Shown here in pieces: positions 1 through 8,015 of a DNA stretch of 64,000 nucleotides. The stretch comes from Amorphus orientalis. GTDB lineage: Bacteria > Pseudomonadota > Alphaproteobacteria > Rhizobiales > Amorphaceae. Positions within the stretch are counted from its first letter, which is position 1; each line of letters begins with the position of its first letter. The stretch covers positions 310,001-374,000 of the forward strand of contig NZ_JAUSUL010000001.1 of assembly GCF_030814015.1 (NCBI RefSeq), read 5' to 3'. The notes under the pieces are model-generated. The model saw nothing but the letters and a program-made list of their open reading frames with translations, had not been told where the DNA came from and searched no databases. A program made the translations under genes and the position numbers.

Positions 1-370
1 CCATCGCGGAGACGAGTTTTGCATAGCCGCCGAAATACCATTCCGGGCGCAGTCCGAGGCGCGCGTGGGCGTCGCCGATGCGCTCGACCGACTTGATGTA
101 GTCGTCGCCGAAGTCCGCGGTCATGATCCGCATCCAGTGCTCGAACTGCTTTTCGCGGGCGTGCCGACGCATCGCGTCGTTCGCGAAGGTGGCGTTCGCC
201 TCCGGCTGCTTGGCGATGTCGGTGTAGAACTGGTCCAGGATCTTCGGCAGCTCTCGTTCAATCAGTGGCTTCAGATCGCGCAGAACCTGCCGGGCCTGGG
301 CGTCGAAGCCGGTGAACTCGAAGCGCTTCTTCAGATCGGTCGTTCCTTGCGTCGTCATTGCCGAAGTCAT
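1..370 (-). CDS. Globin-coupled sensor protein, N-terminal part (cut by window edge)
   Basis: Only the first 123 codons are present. They encode a protoglobin-type sensor domain: an N-terminal stretch beginning MTSAMTTQG, a Phe-Glu-Phe-Thr segment, then the helix around residues 96-108 containing IGDAHARLGL, in which the His is the expected proximal haem ligand, followed by RPEWYFGGY. This domain binds haem and senses oxygen in aerotaxis receptors and some diguanylate cyclases; the output domain lies outside the window, so the role is open. ATG codons at 370 and 358 are in frame. An AAAGGA lies only 1-2 bases before the first and about 13 before the second, so neither start is well settled. 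Confidence 0.75.
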   Translation of the reverse strand, partial: MTSAMTTQGTTDLKKRFEFTGFDAQARQVLRDLKPLIERELPKILDQFYTDIAKQPEANATFANDAMRRHAREKQFEHWMRIMTADFGDDYIKSVERIGDAHARLGLRPEWYFGGYAKLVSAM

Positions 371-726
371 TTCCTTTGGCCGCGCAGGATCGCGCGGGCG
401 ACAGTAGGAGGAGGGTGCGTCGAGCGCTGCCCCACGGGTGCACGCGTTCAACCATGGCTGATGGCCGGGGAGGCGCGCTTTGGGAGAACCACCGCCTGCA
501 CGCCGAAAAACGAAAGCGTGATCTGCGGTCGGTGACACGTTGCGCTGGATTAGCTTGTGCTAACCTTGCATGCTTCAGGTTGCCGGAGGATCCAGATGCG
601 ATCTGCGCGCGTATTGGATAGTTTCACGAAATATATCGTGCCGAGCGGGCTCGGGGGCGCGGTCATCTGCGACGGTCCGATCATCGCCACCCTGACGTGC
701 GCCTGTGGCAGCGACCGGTCCCGGGA
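371..726. other. Intergenic region, 356 bp, possible regulatory palindromes
   Basis: Upstream of the globin-coupled sensor and downstream of the GntR gene. It contains a perfect inverted repeat TTAGC-N4-GCTAA at 550-563 and a second one, CACGA-N6-TCGTG, at 625-640. It also holds most of a doubtful small ORF (596-781) with a good Shine-Dalgarno. No other recognisable gene and no clear terminator with a T tract was seen. Confidence 0.4.
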
Positions 727-781
727 TCAGACGCTTGAGCGTCGGCGCCCCGCGTCGGGCCGGTCCCCGGCCGCCTTCTGA
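596..781 (+). CDS. Candidate small protein, 61 aa, unrecognised
   Basis: The ATG at 596 follows GGAGG with good spacing, which is the only positive evidence. The product starts MRSARVLDSF, carries ICDGP and a CAC pair in the middle and ends in a basic, low-complexity tail. It matches no family I know. The last 55 bases are antisense to the 3' end of the GntR gene at 727-1443, and the tail resembles the out-of-frame translations common in high-GC DNA. It may be spurious. Confidence 0.2.
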   Translation: MRSARVLDSFTKYIVPSGLGGAVICDGPIIATLTCACGSDRSRDQTLERRRPASGRSPAAF

Positions 782-1443
782 GTGGCGAAGAAATGGGCTT
801 CCGCGTCTTCGATGAAGATCCGCACGGCCGCCTCGACGGCGTCGGCGTCCCGGTGCCGGAAGGCTGCGGTCATGCGGTCGAGGCCGGACATGACGACGTC
901 CCGTGTGGCCGGGCTCTTCAGGGTCGCGAGGCGGACCGTCTGCACCTGATCGGCAAAGCGCGAAATGGTGGCCGCAAGGCGCCAGTTGGGTTCGGCCTCC
1001 AGCCAGATCTGGCGGTACTGCATGTTGGCCAGGCCCATCTCGTCGGCGTCCTGGTCCCGGTGGGCACGACGGGCGCGCTCGTATGCGGTCACCAGATCGG
1101 CTTCCGCACGATCCGACAGGTGGCGGGCCGCGTTGGCCGCAGCCGTTGGTTCCAGCAGCTTGCGGATCTCGAAAATGTCGGCGACGTCCTGCATGGACAG
1201 CTTCGGCAGCACGAAGCCGCGGGTGGTCCCGGCGAGATAGCCTTCGCTGACGAGTTCCAGCAGGGCTTCGCGAACCGGCATCCGCGACACACCCATCCGG
1301 CTCGCGATCTCCAGGTCGACCAGGCGCGTATCGGGGCCGATCTCGCCGTGCTGTATCTTCCGGCGGATGGTGTCGCGGACCTGCTGGCGCAGGCTGGTCT
1401 GTCTCGGCGCCATCTTGTGCGCGGCCCGGTCCCGACTGGTCAC
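727..1443 (-). CDS. GntR-family transcriptional regulator, FCD (FadR) subgroup
   Basis: A 238 aa regulator with an N-terminal winged helix (about residues 15-85; signature SRMPVREALLELVSEGYL) and a C-terminal all-helical FCD ligand domain beginning near ADIFEIRKLLEP. FCD domains usually bind small carboxylic acids through a metal site. The GTG start at 1443 is preceded by AGGAGG at ideal spacing; a later ATG (MAPRQTS) is possible but less supported. It is transcribed divergently from the EthD-like gene at 1637, and a palindrome overlaps the bases just ahead of its own Shine-Dalgarno, hinting at autoregulation. Given its position at the edge of the catabolic island, it probably controls part of it, but no target is shown by sequence. 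Confidence 0.88.
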   Translation of the reverse strand: MTSRDRAAHKMAPRQTSLRQQVRDTIRRKIQHGEIGPDTRLVDLEIASRMGVSRMPVREALLELVSEGYLAGTTRGFVLPKLSMQDVADIFEIRKLLEPTAAANAARHLSDRAEADLVTAYERARRAHRDQDADEMGLANMQYRQIWLEAEPNWRLAATISRFADQVQTVRLATLKSPATRDVVMSGLDRMTAAFRHRDADAVEAAVRIFIEDAEAHFFATQKAAGDRPDAGRRRSSV

Positions 1444-1456
1444 CTGTGTCCTCCTG

Positions 1457-1469
1457 GGTGCAGTGCACC
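1457..1469. promoter_or_regulatory. Candidate operator, GGTGCA-G-TGCACC
   Basis: A perfect 6-bp inverted repeat with one central base lies in the divergent region between the GntR gene and the EthD-like gene, directly next to the GntR Shine-Dalgarno. The position suits an autoregulatory site. No second copy was noticed in the window, so binding is inference only. Confidence 0.3.
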
Positions 1470-1636
1470 GATTCTATCCGGTCCGCGGCGCCGGCCAAAG
1501 CGCGGCGGACGCATCGGCGCTTTCGGACGCCGTTGCATGGAAGGGCTCGAGCCTCGGCACGATCCGTGTAAGGTCTGCGTCGACCGGTCATCCGGCATGG
1601 CGCCGGAGGCTTTGACCCGACAACGGAGACACGTGA

Positions 1637-2332
1637 ATGGAATGGACATATGAGGTCGCGGTGACAAGCGCAACCGAGACGTCCGATGCGCTGGAGCGCT
1701 GGTTCCGCGCCGGCCCCCTCGCCGCGCTGGCCGGGTTGGACGGTTTCCGCCACGTTGATCTCTATGTGCCCGCCGAGGGCGAATCCGCCGATCCCTACAA
1801 CCACGACAAGGCGGGTCCGGCGCTGCTGCTCCAGATTGTTTTCGCGACCCGGGAGGCTCTGATCGACGCCGTCCGGAGCTTTCGCATCGCCGCCGCCTTC
1901 GGTTCGCTTCCCGACGGCGCGACGGCCACCGGCACGGCATTCGAGCGCCGGCTGTATCCGGTCGCGGACGGAACGGAGCCGGCTCGGCTCGAAGCCCCGT
2001 TTTCCTATGTCGTCCGCTATCAGCGCCCGGCGGAGGACGAGGCGGCCTTCATCCAGAACTATATCTCAACCCACCCGGTCACCCAGGCCAAGCTGCCCGG
2101 CATCCGGGCGATCGCGTGCTACCTGCCGCTGGGCGAGGCCGAGCCGGGCGGGCCGTTCGACGATCCGGACTACATGATCGGCAACGAGGTCGCCTTCGAC
2201 GACATTGCGGCCTTCAACGTGGCCATGAAGTCGCCGGTTCGCGAGGAGCTGCGCGATCACTACCGCTATTTCCCCGCCTTCAGCGGTGCGAACACCCATT
2301 ACCCGATGACGCGCCAGCGCCTGTTCGGCTGA
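1637..2332 (+). CDS. EthD-like protein, tandem dimeric alpha/beta-barrel domains
   Basis: A 231 aa soluble protein that looks like two ferredoxin-like alpha/beta-barrel modules in tandem. The C-terminal half has the EthD-like pattern: a FSYVVRYQRP strand, AFIQNYISTHPVTQAKLPG (helix with a His after a Thr, then the Leu-Pro-Gly turn) and DYMIGNEVAFDD. The N-terminal half is a more divergent copy. EthD-like proteins accompany degradation pathways, often with unclear biochemical roles. A GGAGA lies about 10 bases before the ATG. It sits between the GntR gene and the importer operon (290 bp further on), so it probably belongs to the same catabolic island. Confidence 0.65.
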   Translation: MEWTYEVAVTSATETSDALERWFRAGPLAALAGLDGFRHVDLYVPAEGESADPYNHDKAGPALLLQIVFATREALIDAVRSFRIAAAFGSLPDGATATGTAFERRLYPVADGTEPARLEAPFSYVVRYQRPAEDEAAFIQNYISTHPVTQAKLPGIRAIACYLPLGEAEPGGPFDDPDYMIGNEVAFDDIAAFNVAMKSPVREELRDHYRYFPAFSGANTHYPMTRQRLFG

Positions 2333-2408
2333 GCCGGCGGGTGCCGCGTCGCGCGCCATTCGCTGCCTCAAAAATCTTCATTCGCAGCCGAGCAAGATCG
2401 TTGCGCGA

Positions 2409-2424
2409 AAACAGTATACTGTTT
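2409..2424. promoter_or_regulatory. 16-bp perfect palindrome AAACAGTATACTGTTT (candidate GntR operator)
   Basis: A perfect 16-bp palindrome in the 289-bp gap upstream of the importer operon, 197 bp before its first ATG. Its ten-base core CAGTATACTG recurs exactly at 10811-10820 upstream of the second GntR gene, and the GTATAC core again at 14683-14692. Short palindromes of this kind suit dimeric FCD-GntR regulators. Operator function is inferred. Confidence 0.55.
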
Positions 2425-2621
2425 AGGCTTCAAATATCGGAGTTGGCCGCAGCGGACTTTCGCGGCCTTCCCCTGTGGCGGGGCGTTCGCGCGTCCCGCC
2501 CGGGTCAGGAGCCATGTGGCCGCGGGTAACCGGCCGCCTGGTGACGGTTGGGCGGATCTGACGACCGGCGAAGACCGGCGCAGCGATCAAAAAGAACAAG
2601 ATCACCAGCAGAGGGATTCAC

Positions 2622-4157
2622 ATGGCATACGAGATTCAACGTCGCACGCTGTTGCAGATGCTGGGTATCGGCGCGGCCAGCGCCGGCGTCATGGGCGGCA
2701 GCCTCAAGGTACTGGCGGCGGATGGGGACTCCGTCACCATCGGCTGGCCCAACGACGTCCCGAGCTGGGACCCGAACCTCCGGTTCGCACCGGATGCTCA
2801 GCCGCTGTACAAGCAGGTGTTCAGTCAGCCGCTCACCCAGAACCCGGACCTCAGCCTCGCTCCCAATCTGATCACCAAATGGGAGATGGCGGACGACGGC
2901 ATGAGCTTCGCCTTCGAGATCCGCGACGACGTCACGTTCCAGAACGGCGACAAGATGACCACGGAGGATTTCCGGTTCTCCTTCGTGGAGCGGAAGAATT
3001 CCGATCTGCCGCTCGACATCAAGAATTCCTGGCGGAACCTCACCGACATCGAGATCGAGTCGCCGACCAAGGCGACGATGAAGTTCGCCAAACCGGCGAC
3101 GACGGTGCCGCAATGGCTCACCTTCCTGGGCAGCTACGTCGTCCCGAAAGGGTACATCACCGAGGTCGGCGAAAAGGCCTTCGCCGAGAAGCCGATCGGA
3201 ACCGGCCCCTACAGGCTGGTCGACTATCAGCTCAACTCGCGGGCCGTCATGGAGCGCTATGACGGCTTCTGGGGCCCCAAGCCGGCGATCAAGCGGGTCA
3301 TCTTCGAGATCATCAAGGATCCGTCGGCCCGCGGCGCGGCGGTCAAATCCGGACAGGTCGACCTGACCATCAACGTGCCGGTGCGCGAGGTCGAGCGCTA
3401 CGAGAGCGATCCGAACCTCGTCGGCGAGATCAATCCGATCGCCCGCCTGATCCTGCTGCAGTGCCGGGCCGACCAGGGCTTCACGGACCAGAACGTCCGC
3501 CTTGCGGCGCACCACGCCATCAACAAGGAGGCCCTGTCCAAGGCGTTCTATGGCGGCAAGGCGGTGCCCGTGCCGGTGCCGGCCACTCCGGGCTCGCCCG
3601 GATACGTCGAAGGCTTCGAGTTCCCCTACGATCCGGAGAAGGCCAAGGAATTGCTGGCCGAATCCGGCTACGGACCGGACAATCCGGCGAAGATCACGTT
3701 CGGGACCACCAACGGGCACTTTCCCAGCGACTACGACATGGCCCGCGCGATCCAGCAGATGTGGAGCCAGGTCGGGATCGATGCCGAACTGCAGACCGTG
3801 GAGTACACGAAGTATTTCGAACTGGTCCGCAGCGGCACCCTGCCCGATGCGATGCTCTACTCCTGGGACAATGCGACCGGCGATCCGGAGATCTACGCGG
3901 GCTATCTGCTGAATCCGAACATGCCGTTCTCGGCCTTCAAGTTGGCGGAGTTCGGCGAGACGCTCGACGGGCTGTTCGCCGAGACGGACTACGAGAAGCG
4001 GATTCAGGGCTACCGGGACTTCGAGGTCCGCGCGGTGGAAATGGGCGCCACGATCCCGATCCTGCAGACCGTGCAGACCCTCGTGCACAAGAAGGGCCTG
4101 AGCTACGAGAAGTTCCAGAACGGCTGGGTGCTCGCCAACACCATGAAATGGACCTGA
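2622..4157 (+). CDS. ABC transporter substrate-binding protein, family 5 (peptide/opine type)
   Basis: A 511 aa periplasmic binding protein of the DppA/OppA family and the first gene of the importer operon. The N-terminus (YEIQRRTLLQMLGIGAASAG, residues 4-23) has twin arginines before the hydrophobic stretch and so looks Tat-directed. The mature part shows family features: a WDPN start, LAPNLITKWEMADDG, GDKMTTEDFRFSF, GTGPYRLVDY near residue 200 and AINKEALSKAFYGG near 305. An AGAGGG precedes the ATG. Family 5 proteins bind di- and oligopeptides, nickel, opines, glutathione or other small amides, so the substrate cannot be read from sequence. The nearby monooxygenase and CoA ligase suggest an unusual organic nutrient. 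Confidence 0.9.
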   Translation: MAYEIQRRTLLQMLGIGAASAGVMGGSLKVLAADGDSVTIGWPNDVPSWDPNLRFAPDAQPLYKQVFSQPLTQNPDLSLAPNLITKWEMADDGMSFAFEIRDDVTFQNGDKMTTEDFRFSFVERKNSDLPLDIKNSWRNLTDIEIESPTKATMKFAKPATTVPQWLTFLGSYVVPKGYITEVGEKAFAEKPIGTGPYRLVDYQLNSRAVMERYDGFWGPKPAIKRVIFEIIKDPSARGAAVKSGQVDLTINVPVREVERYESDPNLVGEINPIARLILLQCRADQGFTDQNVRLAAHHAINKEALSKAFYGGKAVPVPVPATPGSPGYVEGFEFPYDPEKAKELLAESGYGPDNPAKITFGTTNGHFPSDYDMARAIQQMWSQVGIDAELQTVEYTKYFELVRSGTLPDAMLYSWDNATGDPEIYAGYLLNPNMPFSAFKLAEFGETLDGLFAETDYEKRIQGYRDFEVRAVEMGATIPILQTVQTLVHKKGLSYEKFQNGWVLANTMKWT

Positions 4158-4259
4158 GGTCCGCCGTCTGAGCTTCCCTGTGTCTCGTAACCATCGCAGC
4201 GGCTGCGTTTCGCCTGGGTCCAAGACCGGCGAAGGCCGCTGCGGTGGCGGGTTTCCGCG

Positions 4260-5276
4260 ATGATTGCGACCATTCTTCCTCTGATCGGCCGCCGCCTGGC
4301 TCTGTCGGTGCTGATCCTGCTGATCGTGTCGATCCTGCTGTTCTGCGTGCTGCGGCTGTTGCCGGTCGATCCGGCCGCGATGTCGCTGCCGCCCACGGCG
4401 ACCCTCGCCGAGATCGAGGAGAAGCGGCGGGAAATGGGGCTGCATCTGCCGCTGCCCCATCAGTACGTGATCTGGCTCGGCGACGCCCTGCGCGGCGATT
4501 TCGGCATCTCGATCCTGTTTCGCCGGGATGTGCTCGGTCTGATCGCGGAAACCCTGCCGGCGACCATCGAACTCGCCGTTCTGGCCATGATCATCGCGAC
4601 CGTGCTCGGCATCGCCGGCGGCCTGCTCCTGTTCCATGTCCGCGGAAGCTACGCCGAGGCGCCGGCGGACGTCGGCTCGATCATGCTTCTGTCGCTGCCT
4701 GAGTTTCTCTGGGCGCTCTTCTTCATTTTCCTGTTCGGCGCGGAACTGAACTGGCTGCCGTTCACCGGTCGGCTCGATTCCGAATTCAGCGATCCCGGCG
4801 GCAGCGGCTTTCTGCTGATCGATTCCCTCGTCGCCGGCCGCCTCGACATCTTCCGGAGCGCGCTGGAGCATCTGATCCTGCCGAGCTTCGCGCTGGGGAT
4901 CGGCTTCGCGCCGCCCATCATGCGCGTGCTCCGGTCCAGCCTGATCGACACCTATCAGGAGGACTACATCCATCTCGCACGCCTGCGCGGTCTGTCGGAG
5001 GGGCGGATTCTGGTGCGCCACGCGCTGAAGAACGCGATCCTGCCGACATTGAGTCTGATGGGGGTCCAGTTCGGCTTCCTGTTCGGCGGCACGCTGCTGG
5101 TGGAGGTGATCTTCTCCTATCCCGGCCTGGGCAACCTGATGGTCGATGCGGTGCGCAATGCCGACCTGCCGATCATCCAGGCGGTCGGTCTCGCCTACTG
5201 CGTGATGGTCCTCGTCATCAACACGGTGGTGGACAGCCTCTATCTCGTCCTCAACCCCAAGCTGAGGACCCGCTGA
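4260..5276 (+). CDS. ABC transporter permease, DppB/OppB type
   Basis: A 338 aa inner-membrane permease with about six membrane helices, starting with a hydrophobic segment at residues 9-30 followed by the long periplasmic loop typical of DppB. The EAA loop is recognisable near DYIHLARLRGLSEGRILVRH with the downstream ALKNAILPTLSL helix. It pairs with the next gene to form the import channel. It lies 102 bp after the binding protein, and only two bases separate it from the second permease. No strong Shine-Dalgarno is visible before the ATG at 4260. Confidence 0.92.
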   Translation: MIATILPLIGRRLALSVLILLIVSILLFCVLRLLPVDPAAMSLPPTATLAEIEEKRREMGLHLPLPHQYVIWLGDALRGDFGISILFRRDVLGLIAETLPATIELAVLAMIIATVLGIAGGLLLFHVRGSYAEAPADVGSIMLLSLPEFLWALFFIFLFGAELNWLPFTGRLDSEFSDPGGSGFLLIDSLVAGRLDIFRSALEHLILPSFALGIGFAPPIMRVLRSSLIDTYQEDYIHLARLRGLSEGRILVRHALKNAILPTLSLMGVQFGFLFGGTLLVEVIFSYPGLGNLMVDAVRNADLPIIQAVGLAYCVMVLVINTVVDSLYLVLNPKLRTR

Positions 5277-5278
5277 CC

Positions 5279-6136
5279 ATGGCCATGCTGCCTCCCTGGA
5301 TGCGATCGGGCCGGGTGCTCACGGGACTGGTCGTGGTTTCCCTGATCTTCCTGTGCGCCATCTTCGCGCCGGTGCTGGCCCCCTACGATCCCAACCAGCA
5401 GGACCTTCTTGCCATGTTCCTGCCGCCGGCCTGGGCGCCGGGCGGAGATCCGGCGCACCTGCTCGGCACCGACAGCCTCGGCCGCGACGTGCTGTCCCAA
5501 CTCATCTACGGGGCCCGCGTGGCCATGACCGTGGCCGTGGTCGCGTCCGTGGGCGCCATGCTGCTCGGGGCCGTGCTGGCCTACATCGCCGGCTATTTCG
5601 GCGGGCGCGTCGACGCGGTGATCAGCCGGGCGGTGGACGTCTGGATGTCGTTTCCCCCGGTGATCCTGTCCCTCATCCTCATGGTCGGCCTCGGGGTCGG
5701 GCTGCGCAACGTGATCCTGGCCATCATCCTCGTCGACTGGACCCGGTTCTGCCGGGTGCTCAGGGCGGAAGTCATGGTGACGGCGCGCCGCGACTACGTC
5801 TCCGCCGCCCGCCTCGTCGGCTTTTCCCACTGGCGCACGATCACCCGCGAGATCATCCCGGCCAGCCTGCCGCTGCTGATCACGCTGATGAGCCTGGAGA
5901 TGGGCATCGCCGTCATCGTCGAGGCGATCCTGTCGTTCGTGGGAATGAGCGTGGGCGCAGAGACGCCGGCCTGGGGGCAGATGATCGCCGATGCCCGGCA
6001 GTACATCTACGATTCGCCCTGGGGCCTGTTCTTCCCGGTCCTCGCCATCTTCATCGCCGTGTTCGGGTTCAACATGCTCGGCGACGGTCTGCGCCGCACC
6101 CTGGATGTGCGTGTCGCCGTGACGCAGCGGGTCTGA
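5279..6136 (+). CDS. ABC transporter permease, DppC/OppC type
   Basis: A 285 aa permease with the OppC pattern: an N-terminal helix (about residues 15-37), the LLGTDSLGRDVLSQLIYGAR motif near 62-80, five further helices, and an EAA loop around DYVSAARLVGFSHWRTITREIIP. It follows the DppB-type gene by two bases and is followed four bases later by the ATPase, so the genes are co-transcribed. The substrate is unknown, as for the rest of the importer. Confidence 0.92.
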   Translation: MAMLPPWMRSGRVLTGLVVVSLIFLCAIFAPVLAPYDPNQQDLLAMFLPPAWAPGGDPAHLLGTDSLGRDVLSQLIYGARVAMTVAVVASVGAMLLGAVLAYIAGYFGGRVDAVISRAVDVWMSFPPVILSLILMVGLGVGLRNVILAIILVDWTRFCRVLRAEVMVTARRDYVSAARLVGFSHWRTITREIIPASLPLLITLMSLEMGIAVIVEAILSFVGMSVGAETPAWGQMIADARQYIYDSPWGLFFPVLAIFIAVFGFNMLGDGLRRTLDVRVAVTQRV

Positions 6137-6140
6137 GCCG

Positions 6141-8015
6141 ATGGATATGTTGGTCGCCCGCAACGTCGCCGTCAGCGCGGATCTGCCGATCGGGACCGTG
6201 CCTGTCATCCGCGAGCTCGATTTCTCGCTGCCCCCCGGCCGCGTGCTCGGGCTGGTGGGGGAATCCGGGGCCGGCAAGTCGATGATCGGCCGCACCATCG
6301 CCAAGCTTCTACCGCCCCGCTTCGGCATCGCCGGCGGCGAGCTGATGTTCGATGGCCAGGATCTGGTGCGCATGCCGGGACATGCCCGCCGCGCCCTGCT
6401 CGGCCGAGAGATCGCGTTCATTCCCCAGGAGCCCCTGTCGGGCCTCAACCCGGTGCTCACCATCGGACAGCAGTTCGACGAGCACCTGAAACGGATCGCC
6501 GGCGGCAGCGCCCGCGCCCGGCGCGATCGCGCGATCGCCATGCTGGACGCCGTCCACCTGACGACGCCCGCCGAGCTCCTGCACAAATATCCTCACCAGC
6601 TCTCAGGCGGCATGTGCCAGCGCGTGCTGATCGCAATGGCGTTCGCCAGCGGCCCGAAGCTGCTGGTCGCCGACGAGCCGACCACCGCCCTCGACGTCAC
6701 CATCCAGGCGCGGGTCGTCAACCTGATCCGGGAGATGAAGGACCGGGACGGCACCGCCGTGGTGTTCATCACCCACGACCTGCAGCTCGCCGCCCAGATC
6801 TGTGACGACATCATGGTCCTCTATGCCGGCCGGCCGGTGGAGTACGGGCCCGCCACGGACGTGTTTTCCGCGCCGGGTCATCCCTATACGCGCTGCCTGC
6901 AGCTTTCCAATCCGGCCATGAGCGGCCCGCGCCGTGGCCTCTATACCCTTCCGGAGCGGATGCCCGGGCTGAGCGTCCTCAACGAGCTGACCGGCTGTCC
7001 CTTCGCCTCCCGCTGTCCGAACGTGGTCGAGGCCTGCCAGGACGGTCTGCCACCCTTCGTCTCCGTCGGCGGCAACCGCACCGTGGCCTGCATCCGCAGC
7101 GAGAGCACCGCCGGGATCGCCCCGCCGCCTCCGGCCACCGCCGAGGCGCCGGATCTCGGCACGCCGCTTCTCACCGCGACCGGCCTGTCCAAGACCTTTA
7201 CCGTCAGCCGCGGCCTGTTTCGCAAGACAGCCGTGGACGCGGTCAAGGAGATCAGCTTCGAGCTGCATCAGAACGAGTTCGTGGGCATCGTCGGCGAGAG
7301 CGGCAGCGGCAAGAGCACCGTCGCGCGGATGCTGTGCGGGCTTGAGGCGCCGTCCGCCGGATCGCTGGTCGTCGCCGGCAGGGAGGTCGGCGACGGGTCG
7401 ACCGCCGCGAAGGCCCATCAGCGCGCCCACGTGCAGATGGTCTTCCAGGATCCCCAGTCGGCGCTCAACCCGCGGCGCAAGGTCGGCAGCATCGTCACCC
7501 AGGCGATGGAGGCGGCCGGCGAGCGGGACTGGTCCGCGCGTCTGGCACGGGCGGAAACGCTGCTGTCGGAGATCGGGCTTCCGCCGGAGGCCGCCACCCG
7601 GTACCCGACCCAGCTGTCGGGCGGTCAGAAGCAGCGGGTCAACATCGCCCGGGCGCTCTGCGTGGCGCCGAACATCCTGGTCGCCGACGAGATCGTCTCC
7701 GGCCTCGACGTGTCGGTGCAGGCGCAGCTCCTCAATCTCCTCCTGCAGCTCCGGCGCGAGCGTGGCTTCTCCATGATCCTGATTTCCCACGACCTATCCG
7801 TGGTTCGCTATCTCTGCGACCGGGTGCTGGTCATGTACCGGGGCGAGGTGGTCGAGGCCGGCCGGACCGGCGAGGTCTTCGACGCACCGAGCCATCCCTA
7901 CACGAAGATGCTTCTGGCCGCCGTTCCGCCGGACGACCCGACGGCGCCGTGGACACCGTTCGCCGATGCGACGGAGGCGGGGGCCGGAACCGCGGAGGTG
8001 GCCGCTCATGGGTGA
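6141..8015 (+). CDS. Fused dual ATP-binding protein of peptide-type ABC importer (OppD-OppF fusion)
   Basis: A 624 aa protein carrying two complete nucleotide-binding domains in one chain. Domain 1 has Walker A GESGAGKS (40-47), signature LSGGMCQRV and Walker B LLVADEPTTALD. Domain 2 has Walker A GESGSGKST (near 386), signature LSGGQKQRV (near 492) and Walker B ILVADEIVSGLD. Between them lies the oligopeptide-family extension with a Cys-rich segment (CPFASRCPNVVEAC...C), of a kind known to bind an iron-sulfur cluster in related ATPases. In domain 2 the usual Pro after Asp-Glu of Walker B is Ile. It starts four bases after the permease stop and overlaps the next gene by eight bases. Confidence 0.92.
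   Translation: MDMLVARNVAVSADLPIGTVPVIRELDFSLPPGRVLGLVGESGAGKSMIGRTIAKLLPPRFGIAGGELMFDGQDLVRMPGHARRALLGREIAFIPQEPLSGLNPVLTIGQQFDEHLKRIAGGSARARRDRAIAMLDAVHLTTPAELLHKYPHQLSGGMCQRVLIAMAFASGPKLLVADEPTTALDVTIQARVVNLIREMKDRDGTAVVFITHDLQLAAQICDDIMVLYAGRPVEYGPATDVFSAPGHPYTRCLQLSNPAMSGPRRGLYTLPERMPGLSVLNELTGCPFASRCPNVVEACQDGLPPFVSVGGNRTVACIRSESTAGIAPPPPATAEAPDLGTPLLTATGLSKTFTVSRGLFRKTAVDAVKEISFELHQNEFVGIVGESGSGKSTVARMLCGLEAPSAGSLVVAGREVGDGSTAAKAHQRAHVQMVFQDPQSALNPRRKVGSIVTQAMEAAGERDWSARLARAETLLSEIGLPPEAATRYPTQLSGGQKQRVNIARALCVAPNILVADEIVSGLDVSVQAQLLNLLLQLRRERGFSMILISHDLSVVRYLCDRVLVMYRGEVVEAGRTGEVFDAPSHPYTKMLLAAVPPDDPTAPWTPFADATEAGAGTAEVAAHG

Noticed and set aside
2505-5021. An 838-codon open frame on the minus strand opposite the binding protein and permease
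   Set aside because: Low-complexity, Arg/Gln/His-rich translation typical of high-GC shadow frames; the plus strand encodes clear family 5 binding protein and DppB-type permease. The same applies to the long minus-strand frames opposite atpA/atpG, priA and the moxR cluster.
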